DNA from: an uncultured Duncaniella sp.
GTDB lineage: Bacteria; Bacteroidota; Bacteroidia; Bacteroidales; Muribaculaceae
Reading direction: 5' to 3'
Length of the DNA: 64,000 bases
Assembly (NCBI GenBank): GCA_910586665.1
Contig: CAJUIX010000013.1
Coordinates: 25,035 to 89,034, forward strand
How positions within the stretch are numbered: position 1 is the stretch's first letter; every line of letters starts with the position of its first letter. Shown here piece after piece: positions 1-8,693 of the stretch. The translations under genes and the position numbers were made by a program. Under the pieces are notes generated by a model. It saw only the letters and a program-made list of their open reading frames with translations. It was not told the origin of the DNA and ran no database searches.

Positions 1-438
1 AAGATGAGCGGTAGCGCATCGCTCTGTCCGGCGGTAACGGCCTACTGGCAGGGTGCCTATGGCAAGGGAATCACGAGCTACTTCCAGGACCTCTATGAGG
101 GGGGACTCGACCTCGTGCCTGACGGCGACGACAGCGGCCGTCTCACCCCGGTCAAGGCCTGGGGCGGATACCTCGGCCTGCAATACAATCTCTCCCGCTC
201 GGTATTCATGACCACCACCTACAGCCACCTGCGCAACTACGCCCCGCGCTACGAGGGCGGCTCCACCCCCTGGGACGAGCAGTACAAGTATGCCCAGTAT
301 GCCCTCGCCAACATAATGTGGACCATATCGCCCGGCATCCAGTGCGGCCTTGAGTACATCTACGGACGGCGCGTCGATATGGACGGCGCCTCCCACCACG
401 ACAACCGCATCCAGACCATGCTCCAGTTCACATTCTGA
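1..438 (+). CDS. C-terminal part of an outer-membrane porin-like protein (5' end outside the window)
   Basis: The frame is open from base 1, so the gene enters from the left and only its last 145 or so residues are visible. The fragment alternates short aromatic-rich strands and turns, with segments such as GGYLGLQYNLSRSVFMTTTY and ANIMWTISPGIQCGLEYIYG. It ends in QTMLQFTF, a terminal aromatic residue typical of outer-membrane beta-barrels recognised by the Bam machinery. This fits the last strands of a DcaP-like/porin family barrel that would carry small solutes across the outer membrane. The ATG at base 4 is internal to the barrel and is not a credible start. The substrate cannot be judged from this fragment. 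Confidence 0.6.
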   Translation, partial: KMSGSASLCPAVTAYWQGAYGKGITSYFQDLYEGGLDLVPDGDDSGRLTPVKAWGGYLGLQYNLSRSVFMTTTYSHLRNYAPRYEGGSTPWDEQYKYAQYALANIMWTISPGIQCGLEYIYGRRVDMDGASHHDNRIQTMLQFTF

Positions 439-461
439 CAAAGGAATATACTACCCATTAT

Positions 462-510
462 AAACCCCAGGCATCGCTACGGCCTACGGCCTTCGCTTAC
501 CCTGGGGTTT
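462..510 (+). terminator. Hairpin after the porin gene, REP-like
   Basis: A perfect 10-bp stem, AAACCCCAGG (462-471) against CCTGGGGTTT (501-510), closes a 29-nt GC-rich loop that contains the repeated word TACGGCC. It starts 23 nt after the porin stop codon, so it probably serves as its terminator. A second small hairpin (GGCTC-TTC-GAGCC, 521-533) follows. The stem ends in TTT but lacks a long T-run. The loop composition suggests a dispersed repeat rather than a simple terminator. Confidence 0.5.
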
Positions 511-593
511 CTCTTGTCCAGGCTCTTCGAGCCATCGGTGGAATATTCGAAGAATAGCAATACAGCCATATTCCCCCCTATTTTCTGTGATGA

Positions 594-625
594 TTTGGTG
601 ATTTTGGCGGAAGGTGCTAAATTTG
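594..625 (+). promoter_or_regulatory. Bacteroidetes-type promoter of the GH8 gene
   Basis: A -33 TTTG (594-597) and a -7 TAAATTTG (618-625) are separated by exactly 20 nt, matching the Bacteroidetes housekeeping consensus TTTG-n19..21-TAnnTTTG. Transcription would start near 630. This argues against the in-frame ATG at 627 as start and for the ATG at 672. Confidence 0.75.
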
Positions 626-671
626 TATGCAAGTACAATTTCCAAGCATCATTATCCTCTGTTTTTTCACC

Positions 672-1883
672 ATGACCACAAGAACCATACTCGCCGCGAT
701 AGCGGCAGCCATTGTATCATTTGGGGCAAACGCCGAAAACCTCTTCTCATCCCTGCTCGGCAAAAGCCGGCAGGAGGTGGATGAACGAATCAGCCGGACC
801 TGGGACCATTTTTTCACCCCGGCAGACCTCGACCGCTATGAGGAGGACGACGAAAGCTCCGTCTACTATGACAGTCCCGACGGACTGGCCTTCATAATGG
901 ACACCGGCAACAACGACGTGCGCTCCGAAGGTATGTCCTACGGCATGATGATCAGCGTGCAGCTCGGCCACCGCGAGCAGTTCGACAAACTCTGGGAGTG
1001 GTCGAAAAAACACATGGCCTACGACAAAGGCTCGAAGTGGGACGGCTATTTCTGCTGGCAGTGCAAGCCCGACGGCACCAAGCTCGGCGGCAGCAATGCC
1101 TCCGACGGCGAGCTTTACTATGTCACCGCCCTCTATCTCGCCGCAGAGCGCTGGGAAGAGCCGCGCTACCGGCGCGAGGCCGACGAAATCCTGGCCAAAA
1201 TCATGAACAAGGATGGCCGTCGCAGCGGTGTCTACAACCTATATAACCGCGACAACGCACTGATAACCTTCGTCCCTGACCGCATGGGCCACGGATTCAG
1301 CGACCCCTCCTACCAGCTTCCGGCCTTTCTCGACAAATGGGCGCGCACTGCCGCCACCGACCGGCAATTCTGGGAAAGAGCGGCAACCGAGGCGCGCCGC
1401 CACCTCATCGCCTCCGCCCACCCCTCGACGGGGCTGTATCCCGACTACAGCGAGTATGACGGCACGGCCTACCGCTGGCCATACGCTGAATACGACACGT
1501 CGATCTACATGTATGACGCCATCCGTTGCCCCATGAACGTGGGCATGGACTATTATCTCTGCGGCAAGGACAGGGAGAAACAGCGCGAGGTGATGACGCG
1601 CCTGCTGGAATTCTTCAAAAACGATGACTTCACCCACGGACACTTTTCGCTCGACGGCTCGGAAGCATCTGATCAGTACACCCGGGGCATGGCCGGGGCA
1701 AATGCCGTTGGCGCGATAGCCCTCGCCGACTCCGACTCGCCGCAGCTGCGCGAACTTGCACGCGAATATGTGCAGCGGCTCTGGGATGCCGAGCCACCGA
1801 CAGGCAAATACCGCTACTACGAAGGCATGGTCTACTTCCTCTCCATGCTCCACGTCTCCGGCCACTTCACCCTCGATTTCTGA
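672..1883 (+). CDS. Secreted glycoside hydrolase family 8 (xylanase / exo-oligoxylanase type)
   Basis: A 403-residue protein with a signal peptide (residues 1-21, hydrophobic core ILAAIAAAIV, cleavage after ANA). The rest is a single GH8 (alpha/alpha)6 barrel. The general acid Glu86 lies in the motif SEGMSYGMM, a conserved Asp145 lies in ASDGELYY, and the probable catalytic base is Asp282 in YDAIRCP. GH8 enzymes invert beta-1,4 linkages. The overall pattern is closest to reducing-end xylose-releasing exo-oligoxylanases and xylanases rather than cellulases, but substrate choice is inference. The start is set at 672 because it begins a clean signal peptide and the promoter predicts transcription from about 630. 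It is monocistronic, with a porin fragment upstream and convergent signals downstream. Confidence 0.88.
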   Translation: MTTRTILAAIAAAIVSFGANAENLFSSLLGKSRQEVDERISRTWDHFFTPADLDRYEEDDESSVYYDSPDGLAFIMDTGNNDVRSEGMSYGMMISVQLGHREQFDKLWEWSKKHMAYDKGSKWDGYFCWQCKPDGTKLGGSNASDGELYYVTALYLAAERWEEPRYRREADEILAKIMNKDGRRSGVYNLYNRDNALITFVPDRMGHGFSDPSYQLPAFLDKWARTAATDRQFWERAATEARRHLIASAHPSTGLYPDYSEYDGTAYRWPYAEYDTSIYMYDAIRCPMNVGMDYYLCGKDREKQREVMTRLLEFFKNDDFTHGHFSLDGSEASDQYTRGMAGANAVGAIALADSDSPQLRELAREYVQRLWDAEPPTGKYRYYEGMVYFLSMLHVSGHFTLDF

Positions 1884-1898
1884 TATTGCAGGGGGTAT

Positions 1899-2156
1899 AA
1901 AAAATTGTCCGCTGCTCCTTTCAATCAAGGAGCAACAGGACCAAAGCCAAAAGGCGTCAAAACAGTTTGAAAAACTGTTTCCTTTCCAATAATGTAGAGA
2001 TTATATCATACTTACACTACACCATCGTTGCCGCCGGGGAAGCGTCGTCGCGACGAGTCTCGTGGCAAAGTTGCCTTTTTCCTTAGTCCAAAAATGTGAA
2101 TTTAATGCGTAAAATTTTATCAGTCCAAGGATTGCAACTATTGTGGTGTTTCTTTT
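1899..2156 (-). ncRNA. Candidate small RNA between the GH8 gene and meaB (orphan promoter-terminator unit)
   Basis: The 397-nt gap 1884-2280 holds no credible reading frame. It does hold a well-formed minus-strand promoter (2163-2194) and a minus-strand intrinsic terminator (1907-1941 followed by a run of Ts at 1904-1899). Between them lies about 255 nt with further structure: a 9-bp hairpin AAACAGTTT-GAA-AAACTGTTT (1960-1980), the self-complementary CGTCGCGACG (2050-2059), and a GGCA/TGCC hairpin. Downstream of the inferred start the only ATGs on the minus strand run into a stop within a few codons. I could not match it to 6S, SRP, tmRNA or RNase P RNA. No evidence of expression is available. 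Confidence 0.45.
1907..1941 (-). terminator. Rho-independent terminator, minus strand
   Basis: The plus-strand arms GCTCCTT (1914-1920) and AAGGAGC (1927-1933) form a perfect 7-bp stem with a 6-nt loop. The stem extends outward through GTCC (1907-1910) and GGAC (1938-1941). On the minus strand it is followed by AATTTTTT, the textbook T-run. There is no T-run on the plus side, so it terminates leftward transcription (the candidate RNA) rather than the GH8 gene. Confidence 0.65.
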
Positions 2157-2162
2157 CGAGTG

Positions 2163-2194
2163 CAAAGTTATAAACTTTTCATATATCATTCAAA
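2163..2194 (-). promoter_or_regulatory. Bacteroidetes-type promoter with no downstream protein gene
   Basis: Read on the minus strand: TTTG (2194-2191), a 20-nt spacer, then TAACTTTG (2170-2163). Both elements and the spacing match the consensus exactly. It points left, away from meaB, into an ORF-less stretch. Confidence 0.65.
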
Positions 2195-2280
2195 ATCATA
2201 AAACATTTGTTAATAATTTTTAACTATGACGTAGCGCTATTTATGTGAGTATTTCTACGATAAATTATGTGGATGTTTTG

Positions 2281-3372
2281 TTATTTCATGCTTTCGAAAT
2301 AGTGGTCGAGGATGTCGCGGGCGGCGGTGAAGGAGGACTGCTGGTTGTTGAGCACCCGGATTTCGCGCTCGGCAAGCATGCGCTCGATTTCGGGATTGTT
2401 GTAGAAGTGGGCGCGGAGCTGTGAGTCGATTGTCTCATACATCCAGTAGCGGGCCTGTTCGCTGCGCTTGCGCTCGAAGTAGCCGTTGGCGTCGACGAAT
2501 TCGAAGTAGCGGTCAATCATGTCCCACACTTCGGGGATTCCGAGTTCGAAATAGCCTGAGTAGGTGAGCACTTCGGGCTGCCAGCCGGAGGCTGTCGGGG
2601 GGAAGAGGTGGAGGGCGCTGCGGAACTGTGCCTGGGCGAGCTGGGCGCGGGGGATGTTGTCGCCGTCGGCCTTGTTGATGACTATGCCGTCGGCCATTTC
2701 CATGATGCCGCGCTTGATGCCCTGGAGTTCGTCGCCGGTGCCTGCGAGCTGGATGAGGAGGAAGAAGTCGACCATCGAGTGGACGGCTGTCTCGCTCTGT
2801 CCGACGCCTACGGTCTCGACAAATATGTTGTCAAAGCCGGCGGCCTCGCAGAGGACTATCGTCTCGCGGGTCTTGCGGGCCACGCCGCCGAGGGAGCCGG
2901 CCGAGGGGCTGGGACGGATGAAGGCGTCGGGGTGGACGGAGAGCTTCTCCATGCGTGTCTTGTCGCCGAGGATGCTCCCCTTTGTGCGCTCGCTGGAGGG
3001 GTCGATGGCGAGGACGGCGAGCTTGCCGCCGCGGCGGAGGACGTGGAGACCGAAGACATCAATCGACGTGCTCTTGCCGGCTCCGGGGACGCCGGTGATG
3101 CCGATGCGCCTCGAGCGGCCCGAGTGGGGGAGACATTTTTCAATCACTTCCTGCGCTATGGCCTGGTGGTCGGGCGAGAGGCTCTCGACGAGGGTCACGG
3201 CGCGGGCCAGGATGGTGGTGTCGCCTTTGAGTATGCCTTCGACGAGCTCTGCCGCCGAGGGGAGCACGCGCCGGCGGCGGGTGCGGAGGTAGGGATTGAC
3301 AACCGGGGGCTGTGTCACTCCTTTGTTGACGGTGAGGCCGCCAAACTGGTCATCGTTTTCGATATGCTTCAC
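2281..3372 (-). CDS. meaB: Methylmalonyl-CoA mutase-associated GTPase MeaB (ArgK family)
   Basis: A 363-residue G3E-family GTPase. The P-loop GVPGAGKS is at residues 94-101, followed by DPSSERTKGSILGDKTRM (Mg/switch region), ETVGVGQSE (switch) and the base-recognition motif NKADGD. MeaB chaperones methylmalonyl-CoA mutase, gating adenosylcobalamin loading and protecting the holoenzyme in the cytoplasm. In Bacteroidales this serves the succinate-propionate route. The mutase subunits are not in this window. The gene starts 25 nt after the end of the upstream DUF1573 gene and is probably the last of three genes transcribed from the promoter near 4.98 kb. The length is normal for the family and all GTPase motifs are intact. 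Confidence 0.93.
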   Translation of the reverse strand: MKHIENDDQFGGLTVNKGVTQPPVVNPYLRTRRRRVLPSAAELVEGILKGDTTILARAVTLVESLSPDHQAIAQEVIEKCLPHSGRSRRIGITGVPGAGKSTSIDVFGLHVLRRGGKLAVLAIDPSSERTKGSILGDKTRMEKLSVHPDAFIRPSPSAGSLGGVARKTRETIVLCEAAGFDNIFVETVGVGQSETAVHSMVDFFLLIQLAGTGDELQGIKRGIMEMADGIVINKADGDNIPRAQLAQAQFRSALHLFPPTASGWQPEVLTYSGYFELGIPEVWDMIDRYFEFVDANGYFERKRSEQARYWMYETIDSQLRAHFYNNPEIERMLAEREIRVLNNQQSSFTAARDILDHYFESMK

Positions 3373-3397
3373 GGTATAATTTGTTTCGGTTATATTC

Positions 3398-4480
3398 TTA
3401 GATTACTTCAGCCACGACGCGTACCATAGTGGTGGGGTGTTCAGGGTCGTTGGCTATTATGCTGATGCGGGCGTTGAGGAGGTCCTTGTCAGCGAGCCGC
3501 GAGGGGTCGACTGTGACCTCGGCCTGTGTGCTCTTGCCCGGCTTGACGGTGTCGGATTTCAGGGCGACGCTGACCGCATCGTCGGCGCAGCTGATGCTGC
3601 GGATGATGAGGGGGCTCTTGCCCTTGTTGGTGATAGTTAGGTTGCGGCGGATCGGGGCGTCGCTGCGGGAGATTCGCTCGAGGTCGATAGCGGTGACGTC
3701 GGTGTCTATGACAGGGGCTTTCTCGCGCTCCTTGGCTGAGAGCGACGAGAAGTCCTCGCCGATAATGGCCACGGTCTCGACGGTCACCTTCTCGGCCGAG
3801 GAGGGGGAGGGGGCGACGGTGAGCGAGTCGGTCACAACGCCCCACGAACCGATGCCGTTGCTGTCAAGTATGGTCGAGATGACGAAGCGGTCGCCCGGGG
3901 GGACTGCCGCCGGCTCGAGGACTACCTTTATATATGGCGGGACGCCGGCGACTACGGGGCGCAGCGTGTCGGCCGAGGCATTGTAGCCTTCGAGAAACTG
4001 GCCGCCGGTGTGCCCCTTGGTTATCTCACCGTAGGCAATCATCTTGGAGCGCAGCTTCATCGGGCCGCATGACACCGGGAAGCGCGATTTGAGGGTGTTG
4101 GAGGCGCCGATGACCGTCCCCTGTATGGTCAGTGCCGAGCGCAGGGGAGCGCAGTCGAGGTCGACGTTGACGTATTTGACGAAGCGTCCGGGGCGCCCCT
4201 TTGGGTCGTAGCCGACACGGATTGTGGCGGTGTCGCCGGGGGCTATCGGGTCGCGGGAGTATTCGGGGCGTGTGCAGCCGCAGTTGGCGCGTGCGGATAT
4301 TATGGCAATCGGCTCGTCGCCGGTGTTCACGAGGCGGAAGTCGCAGTAGACCATGCCGAGGTCTTCGTCGAAGGCCCCGAAGTCATGCTTCTGTTCGAGC
4401 CATACGCCCCGGCCTTTGGCCGAGGCGCAGAGCACGGCCAGCATGGCGGCTGTCAGGGTGAGGATGGTGCGGGCTTTCAT
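3398..4480 (-). CDS. DUF1573 domain protein, secreted, 360 residues
   Basis: A signal peptide (MKARTILTLTAAMLAVLCASA) is followed by a DUF1573 immunoglobulin-like domain with the signature HDFGAFDED near the start and NCGCTRPEYSRDPIAPGDTA (about residues 60-85). A second Ig-like beta-sandwich of the same kind occupies about residues 255-360 (LTITNKGKSPLIIRSISC). DUF1573 proteins are abundant periplasmic or surface proteins in Bacteroidetes and resemble ASH/MSP Ig folds. Their molecular role is not established. It lies between a small DUF1573 gene and meaB, with gaps of 29 and 25 nt, all on the minus strand. Function beyond extracytoplasmic location is unknown. Confidence 0.82.
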   Translation of the reverse strand: MKARTILTLTAAMLAVLCASAKGRGVWLEQKHDFGAFDEDLGMVYCDFRLVNTGDEPIAIISARANCGCTRPEYSRDPIAPGDTATIRVGYDPKGRPGRFVKYVNVDLDCAPLRSALTIQGTVIGASNTLKSRFPVSCGPMKLRSKMIAYGEITKGHTGGQFLEGYNASADTLRPVVAGVPPYIKVVLEPAAVPPGDRFVISTILDSNGIGSWGVVTDSLTVAPSPSSAEKVTVETVAIIGEDFSSLSAKEREKAPVIDTDVTAIDLERISRSDAPIRRNLTITNKGKSPLIIRSISCADDAVSVALKSDTVKPGKSTQAEVTVDPSRLADKDLLNARISIIANDPEHPTTMVRVVAEVI

Positions 4481-4509
4481 ATTGATGACTGTCGTGATGC
4501 GGGTTTGGA

Positions 4510-4899
4510 TCAGGGAACTATGACACCTTTGAATGTCAGGGTCTTGCGACCTGACGAGGCATTGGTCTTGACCTTGACAGCGCGGTCAAACTCGCCGGCG
4601 CGTCCGCGGGGCTGGAAGGTGATCTTTATCTCCCCTTTCTTGCCGGGCGCTATGGGCGACTTGGGATAGGAGGGCTTCGTGCAGCCGCAGCCGCCGTTGG
4701 TGACGTTGATAATCGTGAGAGGGGCGGTGCCGGTGTTGGTGAATTCGTAGACGGCTGTCACGGCGCCACCCTTCTCCTTGATGGTGCCGAACTCATGGGA
4801 GGTCTTGGTGAACGTGATTTCGGCCTTGGCCTTATCCTTGGCCTCCATTCCGGCAAATCCGGCAATGGCAAGGAGCATTATGAGAAGCAGTTTTTTCAT
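4510..4899 (-). CDS. Small secreted DUF1573 protein
   Basis: A 129-residue protein made of a signal peptide (MKKLLLIMLLAIAGFAGMEA) and a single DUF1573 Ig-like domain. It shows the family hallmarks HEFGTIKEKGG, a hydrophobic strand ending NTGTAPL, the cysteine pair in GGCGCTKPSYP, and the closing GEIKITFQPRGRAGEFDR. It is the first gene of the minus-strand group with the larger DUF1573 protein and meaB, and has the best promoter of the region just upstream. The two DUF1573 genes look like a tandem duplication followed by a fusion in the longer one. Role unknown. Confidence 0.82.
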   Translation of the reverse strand: MKKLLLIMLLAIAGFAGMEAKDKAKAEITFTKTSHEFGTIKEKGGAVTAVYEFTNTGTAPLTIINVTNGGCGCTKPSYPKSPIAPGKKGEIKITFQPRGRAGEFDRAVKVKTNASSGRKTLTFKGVIVP

Positions 4900-4962
4900 A
4901 CTATGGATATGTTTGTTTTTTTCAATTGCGCGGGATGATTATATGTTCGGAAGAGATTGATG

Positions 4963-4993
4963 CAAAATTAGTCAAAATAGCTGAATTTCCAAA
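4963..4993 (-). promoter_or_regulatory. Promoter of the DUF1573-DUF1573-meaB operon
   Basis: On the minus strand: TTTG (4993-4990), a 19-nt spacer, then TAATTTTG (4970-4963), matching the Bacteroidetes consensus. Transcription should start near 4957, giving a leader of about 55 nt before the ATG at 4899. Confidence 0.75.
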
Positions 4994-5070
4994 TTATAAA
5001 CATTTTCGGCAGTGGCAATGTTTTTCTGATAGAGACATCAACCTTGGCAATAACATCTTTCAACTTGTTT

Positions 5071-5295
5071 ATGAGACGAAAAAAATCACTCTTTATCATC
5101 GCCTCCCTTATCATCGCCCTGATACTTCCAGTGTTAATGACGGGTTGCGGCACCGTGCGCGGCCACTGGGGCATAGAGCACGAATATGAGTTTCCTGATG
5201 ACGGTTACCACCATCACAAGAAGCATAAGAAAAAGAAACATAAGAAGCATCACCACCACGACCACGATTCAGAGCTTGATACGGGTGAATTTTAG
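5071..5295 (+). CDS. Small His/Lys-rich lipoprotein
   Basis: A 74-residue protein. Residues 1-24 are a lipoprotein signal with a basic start (MRRKKS) and a lipobox ending TGC. The mature part is short and highly charged: an acidic patch (EHEYEFPDD), then a run of about twenty residues made almost only of His and Lys (HHHKKHKKKKHKKHHHH), then DHDSELDTGEF. An earlier in-frame ATG exists at 5044, but the ATG at 5071 opens the natural signal peptide. Dense histidines anchored to a membrane suggest binding of Zn, Ni or Cu, or of anionic surface polymers. That is inference, and I recognise no family. It ends 1 nt before the convergent hepT gene. Confidence 0.65.
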   Translation: MRRKKSLFIIASLIIALILPVLMTGCGTVRGHWGIEHEYEFPDDGYHHHKKHKKKKHKKHHHHDHDSELDTGEF

Positions 5296-5296
5296 G

Positions 5297-5650
5297 CTAT
5301 TCGTCGCTGAACCGGGATATCAGCCTTTCAATGTCTTTCTTTAATAGTGGTATATGGCGTATTACCAAACCCCATAAAAATTCAGTTTCAACGCTGTCGT
5401 ATCCGTGGATTATCCTATTGCGGGTATTGATTATCTCCTTACCATTAGGAATCTCAAATGATGGGTCCTTCTTCCGTATACGGTTGATTGCCTCACCCAT
5501 TATTTCCGTTTTGCGTTCAACAGCACAAATCCTCAACCTGTCTTTTTCAAAGAGGTCGAAACGTTTTGGAAAGTCGGCAAAGAAACCTTCCAGTTCATTT
5601 ATAGCGTCAAGCACATCCTGAAGATGCTTAAGAATATATTCATCAGCCAT
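5297..5650 (-). CDS. hepT: HepT-like HEPN toxin of a MntA/HepT toxin-antitoxin pair (DUF86)
   Basis: A 117-residue all-alpha protein of the HEPN/DUF86 family. The active-site motif RNRIIHGYD (R-x4-H-x-Y) is intact. In studied pairs HepT is an RNase that cleaves RNA or tRNA and is neutralised when its partner MntA adds AMP groups to the tyrosine of this motif. The start MADEYILKHL at 5650 is chosen because it overlaps the upstream nucleotidyltransferase gene by 8 nt, typical of coupled translation. A longer start at 5677 would overlap further and adds no conserved sequence. Assignment to the pair is secure from both motif and neighbour; activity is inferred. Confidence 0.85.
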   Translation of the reverse strand: MADEYILKHLQDVLDAINELEGFFADFPKRFDLFEKDRLRICAVERKTEIMGEAINRIRKKDPSFEIPNGKEIINTRNRIIHGYDSVETEFLWGLVIRHIPLLKKDIERLISRFSDE

Positions 5651-5948
5651 AAAGCAACTGTTTGGTCCGGTTGACATTCTGGATGAAGTACTTGTTTTTA
5701 AGCCCTTTCTCCACTACTAAATCGACCTTTCTTCCGAGTAGTTTTTCCAACGCTTCTTGGAAATCGAAATAGTTGGCGACATAGTCCCACTTTTCATGGT
5801 CGGTTGTGTCGAAGTTGACAAGGAGGTCCACATCGCTATCGTCGTTGAATCTATCGGTAAGTATAGAGCCAAAGACGGACAGCGTTTTGACCCGATGCTT
5901 TCTGCAAAGGTCAAATATTCGTTGGAGATTCAGTTCAATCAACTTCAT
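5643..5948 (-). CDS. mntA: MntA-like minimal nucleotidyltransferase antitoxin
   Basis: A 101-residue minimal nucleotidyltransferase. The signature GS-x9..10-SDVDLLV, seen as FGSILTDRFNDDSDVDLLVNF without its first residue, carries the two metal-binding aspartates. A third acidic residue lies in the strand KVDLVVEKG. Family members transfer AMP to a Tyr in the cognate HepT toxin and so silence it. The start at 5948 (MKLIELNLQ) is preferred over 5972, because a -7 element lies at 5977-5970 and would place the transcript start downstream of 5972. The pair could protect against phage or be a maintenance module. No phage genes are nearby. Confidence 0.85.
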   Translation of the reverse strand: MKLIELNLQRIFDLCRKHRVKTLSVFGSILTDRFNDDSDVDLLVNFDTTDHEKWDYVANYFDFQEALEKLLGRKVDLVVEKGLKNKYFIQNVNRTKQLLYG

Positions 5949-5969
5949 AAATAAAGTGAGTAATAAGTG

Positions 5970-5977
5970 CAAATATA
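5970..5977 (-). promoter_or_regulatory. -7 element upstream of mntA-hepT
   Basis: TATATTTG on the minus strand fits TAnnTTTG. No clear TTTG lies at the expected -33 distance, so this is a partial promoter match. It would start transcription about 15 nt before the mntA ATG at 5948. Confidence 0.45.
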
Positions 5978-5992
5978 CAAAATATTATGAAA

Positions 5993-6038
5993 AAAACAGT
6001 CCTGCCCGGAAATAATCTATACCGGATAGGGCTGTTTT
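5993..6038 (-). terminator. Terminator of the malic enzyme gene
   Basis: The plus-strand arms AAAACAGTCCTGCCCGG (5993-6009) and CCGGATAGGGCTGTTTT (6022-6038) pair with a few mismatches around a 12-nt loop. On the minus strand the stem runs into a series of Ts. It lies 27 nt past the malic enzyme stop codon. Confidence 0.75.
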
Positions 6039-6064
6039 TATAATTTTAAGTATAATTGGGGGAC

Positions 6065-8341
<2,277 letters not shown>

Positions 8342-8393
8342 GTTAAAAATATGCGTATCGTCTGCGATGACAATTTTATAGTAATATAGGGCG

Positions 8394-8401
8394 CAAAGTT
8401 A
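8394..8401 (-). promoter_or_regulatory. -7 element of the malic enzyme promoter
   Basis: TAACTTTG on the minus strand matches TAnnTTTG. No TTTG is found 19-21 nt further upstream, so the -33 element is weak. It would give a leader of about 45 nt before the ATG at 8341. The 352-nt divergent gap 8342-8693 otherwise holds only the opposing promoter at 8562-8593 and AT-rich sequence. Confidence 0.5.
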
Positions 8402-8561
8402 ACAAAAATCCACCATAACACCGTCCATAGTTATAAAAATTTAGCAAATTGCCACAAAAATAGGGATTAATACTGAAAATATGGAGCTCTCGGCCCTTTC
8501 AGGCCTATATCAGCCGTCGCGACTGTTAAAAATCCGCATATTAAAAGTTTTATGTTAAAAA

Positions 8562-8593
8562 TTGGGAGAGATTGGAAATATTTACTACATTTA
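8562..8593 (+). promoter_or_regulatory. Probable promoter of the EEP/TonB/DUF5689 locus
   Basis: TTG (8562-8564) and TACATTTA (8586-8593) are separated by 21 nt and resemble the Bacteroidetes -33/-7 pair with one mismatch in each element. The leader to the ATG at 8694 would be about 95 nt. Confidence 0.45.
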
Positions 8594-8693
8594 CAGCGTG
8601 AATGTGTGTCCATTTCGTCGGCGACGGAGCCGCACACTGTGTTTTGTCTATATTTCTACTTACTACTTCTCATTTTAATTAAACTATTTTCGC

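Noticed and set aside
2001..2189. 62-codon minus-strand frame in the gap before meaB
   Set aside because: Its start lies inside the promoter's spacer region, upstream of the inferred transcript start, and the product has no known domain or plausible composition.
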